DNA of 64,000 nt from Betaproteobacteria bacterium. GTDB taxonomy: Bacteria; Pseudomonadota; Gammaproteobacteria; Burkholderiales; Burkholderiaceae_C. Every line of letters starts with the position of its first letter. Positions within the stretch are counted from its first letter, which is position 1. Shown here piece by piece: positions 27,315-35,465 of this stretch. The notes beneath the pieces were generated by a model. The model did no database searches. It saw nothing but the letters and a program-made list of their open reading frames with translations, and was not told where the DNA came from. The DNA lies in contig JADIZZ010000001.1 of NCBI GenBank assembly GCA_016704535.1, positions 62,001 to 126,000 of the forward strand. Direction: 5' to 3'. The translations under genes were made by a program, and so were the position numbers.

Positions 27315-30032
27315 TCAGTCGAACGTGTAGCTGAAGCCGCCGTCCTTCACACCCACGTGCACCTTGACCAATGGCTTGCCCACCAGCATGCGTTGCAGGA
27401 ATTCGCGGCTGATCTCGGGCAGCATGGTGTTGGTCAGGATCGCGTCGATCATGCGCCCACCGGACTCGCTTTCGGTGCAGCGCGAAACGATCAACCCGAC
27501 GACGTCGTCGCCCACGGTAAACGGGATGCGGTAGCGATCCTGCACGCGCCGCGTGATGCGGCCCAGCTGCAGCTTGACGATCTGCGCCAGTACCGTGTCG
27601 GACAGCGGGTAGTACGGAATCACCACCAGCCGCCCCAGCAGCGCTGGCGGGAAGACCTTCAGCAGCGGCTCCCGCAAGGCCTGCGCCAGGCTGTCGGCCT
27701 CCGGCATCAGGTCAGGGTCCTTGCACAGGCTGGCGATCAGTTCGGTGCCCGCGTTGGTGGTCAGCAGGATCAGGGTGTTCTTGAAGTCGATGAAGCGGCC
27801 CTCGCCGTCTTCCATGAAGCCCTTGTCGAAGACCTGGAAGAAGATCTCGTGCACGTCGGGGTGGGCCTTCTCGATCTCGTCGAGCAGCACCACGCTGTAG
27901 GGCTTGCGGCGCACGGCTTCGGTCAGTACGCCGCCTTCGCCATAGCCCACGTAACCCGGCGGCGCGCCCTTCAGCGACGAGACCGTGTGGGCTTCCTGGT
28001 ATTCGCTCATGTTGACGGTGATGAGGTTCTGCTCACCGCCATACAGCGCCTCGGCCAGCGCCAGGGCCGTCTCGGTCTTGCCGACGCCGGACGTGCCGGC
28101 CAGCATGAACACGCCGATGGGCTTGCTCGGGTTGTCCAGGCCGGCGCGCGAGGTCTGGATGCGCTTGGCGATCATCTCCATCGCATGGTCCTGGCCGATG
28201 ACGCGGCCGGCCAGCGCCTTCGCCAGGCCCAGGATGTTCTCGATTTCGTTGCTGGCCATGCGGCCCACCGGGATGCCGGTCCAGTCGGCGACGACCGAGG
28301 CCACGGCCTGGTAGTCGACGGTGGGCAGGATCAGCGGCGTTTCGCCCTGCAACGCGGTCAGTTCGGCCTGCACGGTGCGCAGCTCGGCCAAGGTCGCGGC
28401 CCGGGCTTCCGGGTCCATGGTCGGTGGCGCGTCGACCGCCTTCACCTGGGCGGCACTCTGTTCCAGCGCACTGCCCGTGCCTTCCACCGGCGCGGTGGCC
28501 GCGCGCAGCTGGCGACGCAGTGCCAGCAGCCGATCGACCAGGGCCTTTTCCTGCTGCCAGCACGCGTTCAGCGTCGCCAACCGTGCACGTTCGTCGGCCA
28601 GCTGGGCCTGCACCGTCAGCTCGCGCTCGCGCGTATCCAGACCGATGGCGGCTTCCCGGCCGATGATCTCGGTCTCCACCTCCAGCGATTCGATGCGGCG
28701 CGCGCTGTCGTCCACCTGCGCCGGCGTGGCGTGCAGGCTCACGGCCACGCGGGCGCAGGCGGTGTCGAGCAGGCTCACCGACTTGTCGGGCAGCTGGCGC
28801 GACGGGATGTAGCGGTGCGACAGCTTCACTGCCGCTTCCAGCGCTTCGTCCAGGATCTGCACCTGGTGGTGCTTTTCCATCGTGCTGGCGACGCCGCGCA
28901 TCATCAGGATGGCCTTCGGCTCGCTGGGCTCGTCCACCTGCACGGCCTGGAAGCGGCGGGTCAGCGCCGGGTCCTTCTCGATGTGCTTCTTGTACTCGGC
29001 GAAGGTCGTCGCCCCCACCGTGCGCAGCTGGCCGCGCGCCAGCGCCGGCTTCAGCAGGTTGGCGGCGTCGCCGGTGCCGGCCTGGCCACCGGCGCCCACC
29101 AGGGTGTGGGTCTCGTCGATGAACAGGATGATGGGCTTGGCGCTGGCCTGCACTTCGTCGATGACCGAGCGCAGCCGCTGCTCGAATTCACCCTTCATGC
29201 TGGCGCCGGCCTGCAGCAGGCCGACGTCGAGTGCGCGCAGTTCCACGTCCTTCAGCGCCGGCGGCACGTCGCCACGCACGATGCGCTGGGCGAAGCCTTC
29301 GACCACCGCAGTCTTGCCGACGCCGGCCTCGCCCACCAGGATGGGGTTGTTCTGGCGGCGGCGCATCAGGATGTCGACGAGCTGGCGGATCTCGTCGTCG
29401 CGCCCGACGATGGGGTCGAGCTTGCCGCTGCGCGCCTGCTCGGTCAGGTCGGTGGTGAAGCGCTTCAGGGCTTCCTGCTTGCCCATCGCGGCCGGCGCAA
29501 TCGCCTGGCTGGCTTCGCCGGGGGCGGCGTTGCTGTCGCTGGCACCCTGCGCCTGTTCCGGCGACTGCGCCAGCAGCGTGGCAAAGCGTTCGCACAGGTC
29601 GTCGACCTTCACGCGTTCGAATTGCTTGCTGATGCTCAGCAGCGTGGCACGCAGCGCCGGCGTCTTCAGCAGGCCCACCAGCAGGTAGCCGGTGCGCACG
29701 CGGGTGTCGCCGAAGAGCAGCGAACCGTAGACCCAGCCGCGTTCGACCGCGCTGTCGATGAAGGTCGACAGGTCGCTGATGGACGAGGCGCCGCGCGGCA
29801 AGCGGTCCAGCGACTGCGTCAGGTCGGATGCCAGTACCGAGCTGTCGAGTTCGTAGTGGCGAACGATGCGGTGCAGGTCGCTGTCGGGGTTGTTCAGGAT
29901 CTGGTGGATCCAGTGCTGCAGTTCGACATAGGGATTGCCGCGCAGCTTGCAGAACACGGTCGCCCCCTCGATGGCCTTGTAGGCCAGGGGATTGAGCTTG
30001 CCAAAGGAAGCGGTGCGCGCGATCTCTGCCAT
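27315..30032 (-). CDS. tssH: T6SS sheath-recycling AAA+ ATPase ClpV (TssH)
   Basis: ClpV unfolds the contracted TssB-TssC sheath so it can be reused. The 905-residue protein has the N-terminal sheath-binding domain (about 1-160), a first AAA+ domain with Walker A GEAGVGKTAVVEG (about 231) and Walker B ILFIDETHTLVGAG, a coiled-coil middle region (about 430-540), and a second AAA+ domain with GTSGVGKTETALALAE (about 643), VVLLDEIEKAHPDV and the C-terminal Clp domain. Both ATPase sites look intact. It follows tssG by 12 bases, near the end of the long minus-strand operon. Confidence 0.97.
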   Translation of the reverse strand: MAEIARTASFGKLNPLAYKAIEGATVFCKLRGNPYVELQHWIHQILNNPDSDLHRIVRHYELDSSVLASDLTQSLDRLPRGASSISDLSTFIDSAVERGWVYGSLLFGDTRVRTGYLLVGLLKTPALRATLLSISKQFERVKVDDLCERFATLLAQSPEQAQGASDSNAAPGEASQAIAPAAMGKQEALKRFTTDLTEQARSGKLDPIVGRDDEIRQLVDILMRRRQNNPILVGEAGVGKTAVVEGFAQRIVRGDVPPALKDVELRALDVGLLQAGASMKGEFEQRLRSVIDEVQASAKPIILFIDETHTLVGAGGQAGTGDAANLLKPALARGQLRTVGATTFAEYKKHIEKDPALTRRFQAVQVDEPSEPKAILMMRGVASTMEKHHQVQILDEALEAAVKLSHRYIPSRQLPDKSVSLLDTACARVAVSLHATPAQVDDSARRIESLEVETEIIGREAAIGLDTRERELTVQAQLADERARLATLNACWQQEKALVDRLLALRRQLRAATAPVEGTGSALEQSAAQVKAVDAPPTMDPEARAATLAELRTVQAELTALQGETPLILPTVDYQAVASVVADWTGIPVGRMASNEIENILGLAKALAGRVIGQDHAMEMIAKRIQTSRAGLDNPSKPIGVFMLAGTSGVGKTETALALAEALYGGEQNLITVNMSEYQEAHTVSSLKGAPPGYVGYGEGGVLTEAVRRKPYSVVLLDEIEKAHPDVHEIFFQVFDKGFMEDGEGRFIDFKNTLILLTTNAGTELIASLCKDPDLMPEADSLAQALREPLLKVFPPALLGRLVVIPYYPLSDTVLAQIVKLQLGRITRRVQDRYRIPFTVGDDVVGLIVSRCTESESGGRMIDAILTNTMLPEISREFLQRMLVGKPLVKVHVGVKDGGFSYTFD

Positions 30033-30044
30033 GGTCGGCTCCGG

Positions 30045-31091
30045 TCAGCTGGGGGTGGGGGAAGGGTTCAGTGCGGGGTGCAGGCGCAGGTCCGAACGGT
30101 CCCTGGCCGGCCGGCGGCCGGCACCCAGCCAGCTGGTCAGGCCCAGCCGGACATGGCGGCCCAGCCGGGGTGCGGGCACCTGCGGGCCGGCCAGGCTGAG
30201 TTCGACGTCCCAGTGCTTGTCCATGCCGGCATAGAGCAGCACCCATTCCTGCAGTTGCCGCCAGCCCGGCATACCGGGCAGGAAGGCCAGGTACTGCGCC
30301 AGCGTCAACGGGCCCAGCACGACGCGGAAGCCGTACTGGCGGTCCCAGACCTTGTGGCCGATGGTGGCGGTGCGGCCGAGCCGCAGTGCGCGTGAACGGC
30401 CGTGGGCCGTGCCCAGGTGGCTGCGTTCTTCGTCTTGCAGCGTGAGCCAGTGGCCGACGTGCTGCCGTACCGCCACGGGCACGCCGAAGTAGTGAGACAG
30501 CAGCTTCGTCAGGCCTTCGGGGTGGCGGCTGCGTGCCCCCAGCAGACCGGCCTGGTGCAGCTTGGCGGTGTCGGGCAGCGTGTCGCGGCCACGTGTGCTG
30601 GCGTCCAGGCCGATGGCCGCACCCAGCCACGCGGCGTAGCGGTCTTCCGCCGGGCGGTCGCGGTGCACGACCGGCTGGCTATGTGCCCAGGCGCGGTAGA
30701 ACAGGCTCAGCAGCCGATGGTGGAAGACGTCGAGAAAGCGCGCCAGCGTCGGGTCGGCGTGGTTGCGCGCGCGGTCGCGGACGTATTCGGTGATGTGCAG
30801 CGGCATCGGGCCCTGCGGGCCGAGCAGGCCGAAGAACCGCACACCCAGCCGCGGCCGGGCACCCGCCAGGTCCAGCTTGGCCAGCGCGGCCGGGGCGAAA
30901 TCGAGTTCGGGTTCCTGGCCCAGGCGCAGGGCCTCCTGGCCGGGGCGCGACGCCTGCCCCAGGCGCGGTGCCCGGGGCTGCAGCACTTCGGTTCGGCGCA
31001 GCAGGGCAAAGAAGTCGTGGGCCCAGGGCTCGCGGGCCACGTCGGCAAGCAGGGCCTGGAGCTGTCCGTGCGGTTGGCCGGTTACGCTCAC
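30045..31091 (-). CDS. tssG: T6SS baseplate protein TssG
   Basis: TssG joins TssE, TssF and TssK in the baseplate wedge. The product is 348 residues from a GTG at 31091 whose GTGA overlaps the tssF stop (31088-31091); this coupled start is preferred over the much longer upstream frame, which lies inside tssF. Family features include the early HDFFALLRRTEVL, LGVRFFGLLGPQGPMPLHITEYVRDR (in part: RFFGLLGPQGPMPLHITEY), FLDVFHHRLLSLFYRAW and the C-terminal GWRQLQEWVLLYAG. Length is normal. Confidence 0.95.
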   Translation of the reverse strand: MSVTGQPHGQLQALLADVAREPWAHDFFALLRRTEVLQPRAPRLGQASRPGQEALRLGQEPELDFAPAALAKLDLAGARPRLGVRFFGLLGPQGPMPLHITEYVRDRARNHADPTLARFLDVFHHRLLSLFYRAWAHSQPVVHRDRPAEDRYAAWLGAAIGLDASTRGRDTLPDTAKLHQAGLLGARSRHPEGLTKLLSHYFGVPVAVRQHVGHWLTLQDEERSHLGTAHGRSRALRLGRTATIGHKVWDRQYGFRVVLGPLTLAQYLAFLPGMPGWRQLQEWVLLYAGMDKHWDVELSLAGPQVPAPRLGRHVRLGLTSWLGAGRRPARDRSDLRLHPALNPSPTPS

Positions 31092-32968
31092 AGCGCCTCC
31101 CGCAGGCCGACGCGCGCCGGCCAGGTGGCGACCACGCCGCGTTGTGCGGTGCGCAGCGTCATCTGGGTGAAGCTGTTGATCGCGGCGTGGCGGGAGAAGA
31201 AGCGTTCGAGCACCGAGGCCAGCAGGTAGGCGCTCATGCCCTGGAAGGCCAGATCGTCGAGCTCGAGCGTCAGCGCCACGCCCGTGCCGAAAGTCAGCGG
31301 CCCTTCGAAAGGCAGCCGGCGCACGACGCGGCGTGCCTCGAGCGAACGAACGCCGCCCACCTGGCGCGTCCACGACGCGTCTTCAGGCGGGCCGTACAGG
31401 CCCAGGGTGGTGCGCAGCGACGCGGCGGCTTCGGGTGCAGAATCACCGCTGATCGTGACGTGGTTGAGCGCCAGCTGACTGACCAGGCGCCAGCCCAGAT
31501 CACCGACCGGGCGGCGGGTCGTCGGCCGGCTTGGCCCGCGCAGCACCTCGACGCCGCTCACGGGCCCGGGTGTGTCCAGTTTCCAGGCGGTGTTGCCGCG
31601 GCCGGCCAGCGGCAGCAGCGTCGGCAGGTCGCGGTTGGTGACCCAGGCGGTGACGGCCAGCTGGCGGATCTCCTCGCGGTACGGCCCGTGGCGGCCGTCG
31701 ACCAGCGACAGGAAGACCTCGTCGCCGAGGTAGGCCGAGCGCGAACCCTGCAGCTGCTGCCGTTCGGACTTGCGCCGGGGCTCGCGCCGGACCGTGTAGT
31801 AGGCCTGCTGCTCGCTGCTCGAGGCCGAGTGCGTGTCGTAGAGCGGCGCAAAGTGGCGCGGCGGTTCACGCCCCGCGCCGTGGCCCACCACGGTCTGCAG
31901 GCTGTGGACTTCGAAGTCCATCGGCTTGGTGCGGTCCGGCACCGCATGGAATTCCCAGGACTCGGTCCCCAGGACGATGCGGTCCAGACGCTTCGCGAAC
32001 AGGTTGATCGCCGGCGTGCAGTGCAGGGCCAGGCTGCTGGCATCGACCAGGGATTCGAGCGCGGCGTCGGCACGCGAGAACAGGATGACGATCTCGGCCT
32101 CTTCGCCCGGCACATGGGCCCAGCGGGCGGCCAGGTCGCCGATTTCGAAGAACAACAGGCGCTGCGGCAGCGCCGCCACTTCCTGCAGCAGGCGGTGGCC
32201 CGAGAAGCTGCGCATCGACTCGGGCAGCAGCGCATGTTCCTCGTCGAAGCCCAGCGCGCGGAGGCTGTCGGCGCTGTCGCGCCACTGCGCCGCGGCACGG
32301 TCGGGCGTGGCCGGCACCCAGGTGCCCATGGCCGAGGCCAGGATCAGCTCGTGCAGTCTGAAGGCCACGTCGTCCGGTGCGCTGAGGTAGAACGCCAGTC
32401 GGTCCATGCGGGCCAGCTGCGAGAACTTCAGCCCGCCGCCAGCCTTGAGCTGGATGCGCAGTCCGCCCTTCATGCCCTGGGCCGGCCGCAGACGCGTCAA
32501 CGGCAGGTCGGGCGCGTAGCTGAAGTACTGGACCGCGGTCACTTCCACCGGCCACAGCGTCACGGCGTGGGCGGTGCGGTATTCGCAGCGCGTGTTTTGG
32601 CCGCGCGGCAGTTCGGACTGCAGGTCGCTCCCGCGGGGGATGAGGTGGCCCTTGGCCAGGTTCGGGTCGTTGACGTCGACCGCCAGTCGGGCCACCAGCA
32701 TCGACGGCAGCGGCGCCAGGAAGTTCGGGTACAGCGACTCCAGCAGGTGGGCGATCAACCGCGGCTGCTCGGCGTCCAGCTTGAGCTGGATGCGGGCCGC
32801 CAGGAAGGCGAAACCCTCGAGCAGGCGTTCGACATAGGGGTCGGCGACCTCCATGCCTTCCAGACCGAGGCGGGCTGCGATCTTCGGGAAGTCTTCGGCG
32901 AACTCCGCGCCCATCTCGCGCAGATGGGTCAGCTCGTCGCTGTACAGGCGCAGCAGCCGGGTGTCCAT
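31088..32968 (-). CDS. tssF: T6SS baseplate protein TssF
   Basis: TssF is the major baseplate wedge subunit. The 626-residue protein opens with the family signature LLRLYSDELTHLREMGAEFA, then AEDFPKIAARLGLEG and DPYVERLLEGFAFLAARIQLKLD (in part: DPYVERLLEGFAFLAARI), and carries LFAKRLDRIVLG in the middle and ERFFSRHAAINSFTQ at the end. It starts six bases after tssE and overlaps tssG by four bases. No defect is seen. Confidence 0.96.
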   Translation of the reverse strand: MDTRLLRLYSDELTHLREMGAEFAEDFPKIAARLGLEGMEVADPYVERLLEGFAFLAARIQLKLDAEQPRLIAHLLESLYPNFLAPLPSMLVARLAVDVNDPNLAKGHLIPRGSDLQSELPRGQNTRCEYRTAHAVTLWPVEVTAVQYFSYAPDLPLTRLRPAQGMKGGLRIQLKAGGGLKFSQLARMDRLAFYLSAPDDVAFRLHELILASAMGTWVPATPDRAAAQWRDSADSLRALGFDEEHALLPESMRSFSGHRLLQEVAALPQRLLFFEIGDLAARWAHVPGEEAEIVILFSRADAALESLVDASSLALHCTPAINLFAKRLDRIVLGTESWEFHAVPDRTKPMDFEVHSLQTVVGHGAGREPPRHFAPLYDTHSASSSEQQAYYTVRREPRRKSERQQLQGSRSAYLGDEVFLSLVDGRHGPYREEIRQLAVTAWVTNRDLPTLLPLAGRGNTAWKLDTPGPVSGVEVLRGPSRPTTRRPVGDLGWRLVSQLALNHVTISGDSAPEAAASLRTTLGLYGPPEDASWTRQVGGVRSLEARRVVRRLPFEGPLTFGTGVALTLELDDLAFQGMSAYLLASVLERFFSRHAAINSFTQMTLRTAQRGVVATWPARVGLREAL

Positions 32969-32974
32969 GGCCGG

Positions 32975-33502
32975 TCAGCGTACCGGCCGGCTCGCGACCG
33001 ATGCCAGGTCGCGTATGTTCACGAGCCCGGCTTCCAGGTCGAGCTGCGTGCGCAGCAGCACCTCCAGCGGCACCGGCTGCGCCCAGAGATGGCCCCGGAT
33101 GTCGAACTCGATGACGTTGTGGGTGTCGAGCACGCTGCTGAATTCCAGCGCACGGACGACCAGGGTGTCGGGCAGGATGCGTGGCTCGAAGCGGATGATC
33201 GTCTGGCGGATCAGCTTCTCGAGCTGCACGATGTCGAGCTTGGACGCGAGCTGGCCCGACAGCGGCGGCATGCCGAAGTTCAGCACGCTGCCCGCCAGTT
33301 CGGGCAGGGCCTGGGCGTCGCGCGGCAGCGACTGCGTGGCGTTGAACAACCAGACCAGGTCGCGCAGCACGGCCTGGCGCAGCTGGCTCTTCGACATCAC
33401 GCGCGTGTCTTCGGCCTCTGCGCGGGAACTGGGGGCGTCGTCGGTCAGGCGGTCCAGCAGGGCGGGTTGCAGCCGGTCGCGGACATCGGCCAGGTTAGCC
33501 AT
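32975..33502 (-). CDS. tssE: T6SS baseplate protein TssE (gp25-like)
   Basis: TssE is related to phage T4 gp25 and starts sheath assembly at the baseplate. The 175-residue protein has the GPW/gp25 core: VLNFGMPPLSGQ, LEKLIRQTIIRFEPRILPDT and the FDIRGHLWAQPVPL-like strand (IEFDIRGHLWA). It starts 13 bases after the tagJ stop and precedes tssF by six bases, in the standard order tagJ-tssE-tssF-tssG. Confidence 0.94.
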   Translation of the reverse strand: MANLADVRDRLQPALLDRLTDDAPSSRAEAEDTRVMSKSQLRQAVLRDLVWLFNATQSLPRDAQALPELAGSVLNFGMPPLSGQLASKLDIVQLEKLIRQTIIRFEPRILPDTLVVRALEFSSVLDTHNVIEFDIRGHLWAQPVPLEVLLRTQLDLEAGLVNIRDLASVASRPVR

Positions 33503-33515
33503 GAGGCATGGTCGG

Positions 33516-34358
33516 TCAGGCCCCGCTCGCGTCTTCGGCGTCGGTCAGGGTGTCGCCCGGCGGGCTGAGCAGGATCTCGCGCACTTCCAGCAGGCCGAGT
33601 TCCGGGCCGCTGCTCGTCAGGATGCGTTGGCCCAGGCCGCGGAAGTGGTCGGTGCCGATCGGCTCCCATTCGGTCTTGCGTGCCATCTGCAGCGCAGCGT
33701 CGCCGCTGCCGGCGCTGCCAGCGTAGCGCGTGGGGATCAGCGCGACCGTTTCGCCGCCGTTCGTGAAGCCGAGCTGGGCCGGCGCCCAGACCAGGTCACG
33801 CAGGTCTTCGGGCGGCTCCACGGTCACGCGGGTCAGCGTGTCGAACGGCACCCAGCAATAGCGGCCGTTGATCACCGCCTCTAGGACCGGGCCCAGGCGT
33901 GAATCGGCGTCGGCGATCCAGTCGAAGGGCTTGCCGTTCAGGCTGCCGGCGGTGGCCGGCGCCTGGTCGAGCGCCTCGCTGCGCAGCCGGCTGGCGCCGG
34001 CGCTGTCACCCCGGGCGTCGGCTTGCAGGGCCTCGGCCAGCAGGGGCACCCAGGCCTGGGGTCGTCCGAAGACGTGGGGTGTGGTCTTGCCGGAGAACAC
34101 GGCTTCGCGCACGGCTTCGCACTGCAGCGCTTCGCGGTAGGTGGCCACCATGGCCAGTGCGCCAGCGTCGAGTTCGCCACAGGTCTGCAGCTGGGTCAGC
34201 GCCCGCTGCCACTGGCCCAGCACACACAGCAGCTGGAAGAGGAAGACGCGCAGCTTGGGGTCGCCCGACTTGGTGCGCACCTCTTGCTGCAGGCGATGCA
34301 GGGCAGCCTGCGGGTCGCCGGCGGCAACCAGGGTCTGGGCGGTGTCCGTGGCACTCAT
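33516..34358 (-). CDS. tagJ: T6SS accessory protein TagJ (ImpE)
   Basis: TagJ (HsiE1 in P. aeruginosa) binds the N-terminus of TssB and adjusts sheath handling by ClpV; it occurs only in some T6SS subtypes. The 280-residue product has N-terminal TPR-like helices (AGDPQAALHRLQQEVRTKSG, FLFQLLCVLGQWQRALTQL) and the ImpE C-terminal domain with FDWIADADSRLGPVLEAVINGRYCWVPF (in part: FDWIADADSRLGPVLE). Its ATG overlaps the hcp stop (34355-34358). Its presence supports an H1-T6SS-like subtype. Confidence 0.93.
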   Translation of the reverse strand: MSATDTAQTLVAAGDPQAALHRLQQEVRTKSGDPKLRVFLFQLLCVLGQWQRALTQLQTCGELDAGALAMVATYREALQCEAVREAVFSGKTTPHVFGRPQAWVPLLAEALQADARGDSAGASRLRSEALDQAPATAGSLNGKPFDWIADADSRLGPVLEAVINGRYCWVPFDTLTRVTVEPPEDLRDLVWAPAQLGFTNGGETVALIPTRYAGSAGSGDAALQMARKTEWEPIGTDHFRGLGQRILTSSGPELGLLEVREILLSPPGDTLTDAEDASGA

Positions 34359-34852
34359 GCGGGCAGGATCTCGTCGGCGAAAGAGACGTTATTGACCAAG
34401 CGGCCGGCGGCGTCCTGCTGCTTGTATTCGACGTCGAGCTTGGAGAAGACGATGTCCACGCGTTCGCGGGCTTCGCCCGTGGCCGAGACTTCGTGGTTGA
34501 CCTGCTCGATGCGGGCGCCAGCCAGCTGTATGGTGAAGTAATCGAGCGGGTCGCCCCCGCTCTTGCGCATGGTCAGCTTCGCTTCCTTCACTTCGTCGTT
34601 CGTCGCCAGTGCCGACATCAGCGCCGTCGTGGCCAAGTCGATGGTCTTGAAGATGGTCAGCGCGGTGTAGGAACGACGTCCGGTGGCCTGCACAGAACCG
34701 GCGGCCGAGTGGCCGGTGACGCCCCACATCCAGGACTGGACATGGATGTCGTCGACATGACCGGCCGTCTTCGACTCGCCCTTGATCTTGCCGGCGCGCT
34801 TGGTTTGCAGGTGCAGATAGATGTCGCTCTTGCCGGTGCCGGTCGCTTGCAT
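34355..34852 (-). CDS. hcp: T6SS tube protein Hcp, second copy
   Basis: Hcp hexamers stack into the inner tube expelled by sheath contraction and can carry small effectors. The 165-residue protein has the Hcp barrel pattern: DIYLHLQTKRAGKIKGES, VQSWMWGVTG, ALTIFKTIDLATTALMSALA, DYFTIQLAGARIEQVNHEV and FSKLDVEYKQQD. The ATG at 34852 is chosen over a TTG at 34858 because AAGGA is well placed upstream. It overlaps tagJ by four bases and lies 84 bases after the first hcp, with a hairpin between them. It is clearly diverged from the upstream Hcp. Confidence 0.93.
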   Translation of the reverse strand: MQATGTGKSDIYLHLQTKRAGKIKGESKTAGHVDDIHVQSWMWGVTGHSAAGSVQATGRRSYTALTIFKTIDLATTALMSALATNDEVKEAKLTMRKSGGDPLDYFTIQLAGARIEQVNHEVSATGEARERVDIVFSKLDVEYKQQDAAGRLVNNVSFADEILPA

Positions 34853-34879
34853 GATCAAGTCCTTCCCATGAAAGTCAGG

Positions 34880-34905
34880 CCAGGGGCTGCCGGAAGCAGC
34901 CCTGG
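34880..34905 (-). other. Intercistronic hairpin between the two hcp genes
   Basis: CCAGGGGCTGC and GCAGCCCTGG form a ten-pair stem with one bulged base around the loop CGGAA, 31 bases past the stop of the first hcp on the minus strand. There is no T-run, so partial attenuation or mRNA 3'-end protection is more likely than full termination. Either would set the two hcp genes at different levels. Confidence 0.5.
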
Positions 34906-34936
34906 CGCCGGGAGTCGGCCGGGATCGGGATCGGAA

Positions 34937-35413
34937 TCAGCGGAAGTCGCTGGCCTTGACGTCCCAGCCAAACTTGACCGAGCCGCCCAGACCGCCTTCC
35001 TTGTCTTGCGGCTTGTAGTCGAATTCGATGTCGCCGTAGGTCATGGTCACCTTCTCGTGGATCGCGCCGTCGCCCTGCTGGCTGGGCACGGCCGAGGTCA
35101 CGAAGACTTCCTTCAGGCTGACCTTCAGGAAGTCTTTCTGGCCTTCACCCGACTTGCGGGCCGTCAGCGTAACGGTGGCGAAGTGCTTGCCGTCGGCGCA
35201 GCGTTTGGCCAATACCGGGGAGGCCTTGTCGTAGTTATGGTCGAAGGTGAAGTGGCCGGGATCGCCCTTGCCCTGGCCGGATCCGCCGCCGAAAGGCGCG
35301 CTGGGGTTGCTGACGCTCCAGTTCCAGGACAGCACCTGGATCTCGCCCTTGTGGTCCTTGTGGGCGGACTCACCGTCGACGCCGTCGAACTTGATGTGGG
35401 TATCGATTGCCAT
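34937..35413 (-). CDS. hcp: T6SS tube protein Hcp, first copy (Hcp1-like)
   Basis: The 158-residue protein has the Hcp fold with features of the Hcp1 group: AIDTHIKFDGVDGESAHKDH (quoted to 20 residues), IQVLSWNWSVSNPS, GHFTFDHNYDKASPVLAKRC, ATVTLTARKSGEGQKDFLKV and a conserved end YGDIEFDYKPQDKEGG. A strong ribosome site (TTAGGAG) precedes the ATG at 35413. It sits 52 bases after tssC, at the normal position for the structural tube gene. This copy most likely builds the bulk of the tube. Confidence 0.95.
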   Translation of the reverse strand: MAIDTHIKFDGVDGESAHKDHKGEIQVLSWNWSVSNPSAPFGGGSGQGKGDPGHFTFDHNYDKASPVLAKRCADGKHFATVTLTARKSGEGQKDFLKVSLKEVFVTSAVPSQQGDGAIHEKVTMTYGDIEFDYKPQDKEGGLGGSVKFGWDVKASDFR

Positions 35414-35465
35414 GACAGGATGCTCCTAATGGTGGGATCGGGGATGGTCGGTTGACCGATGAACG

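Noticed and set aside
27039..30395. 1,118-codon open frame on the plus strand
   Set aside because: It is an antisense shadow of clpV and its neighbours, with biased composition and no domain.
30045..31373. 442-residue version of TssG
   Set aside because: The extra N-terminal part lies inside tssF; the GTG at 31091 overlaps the tssF stop and gives normal family length.
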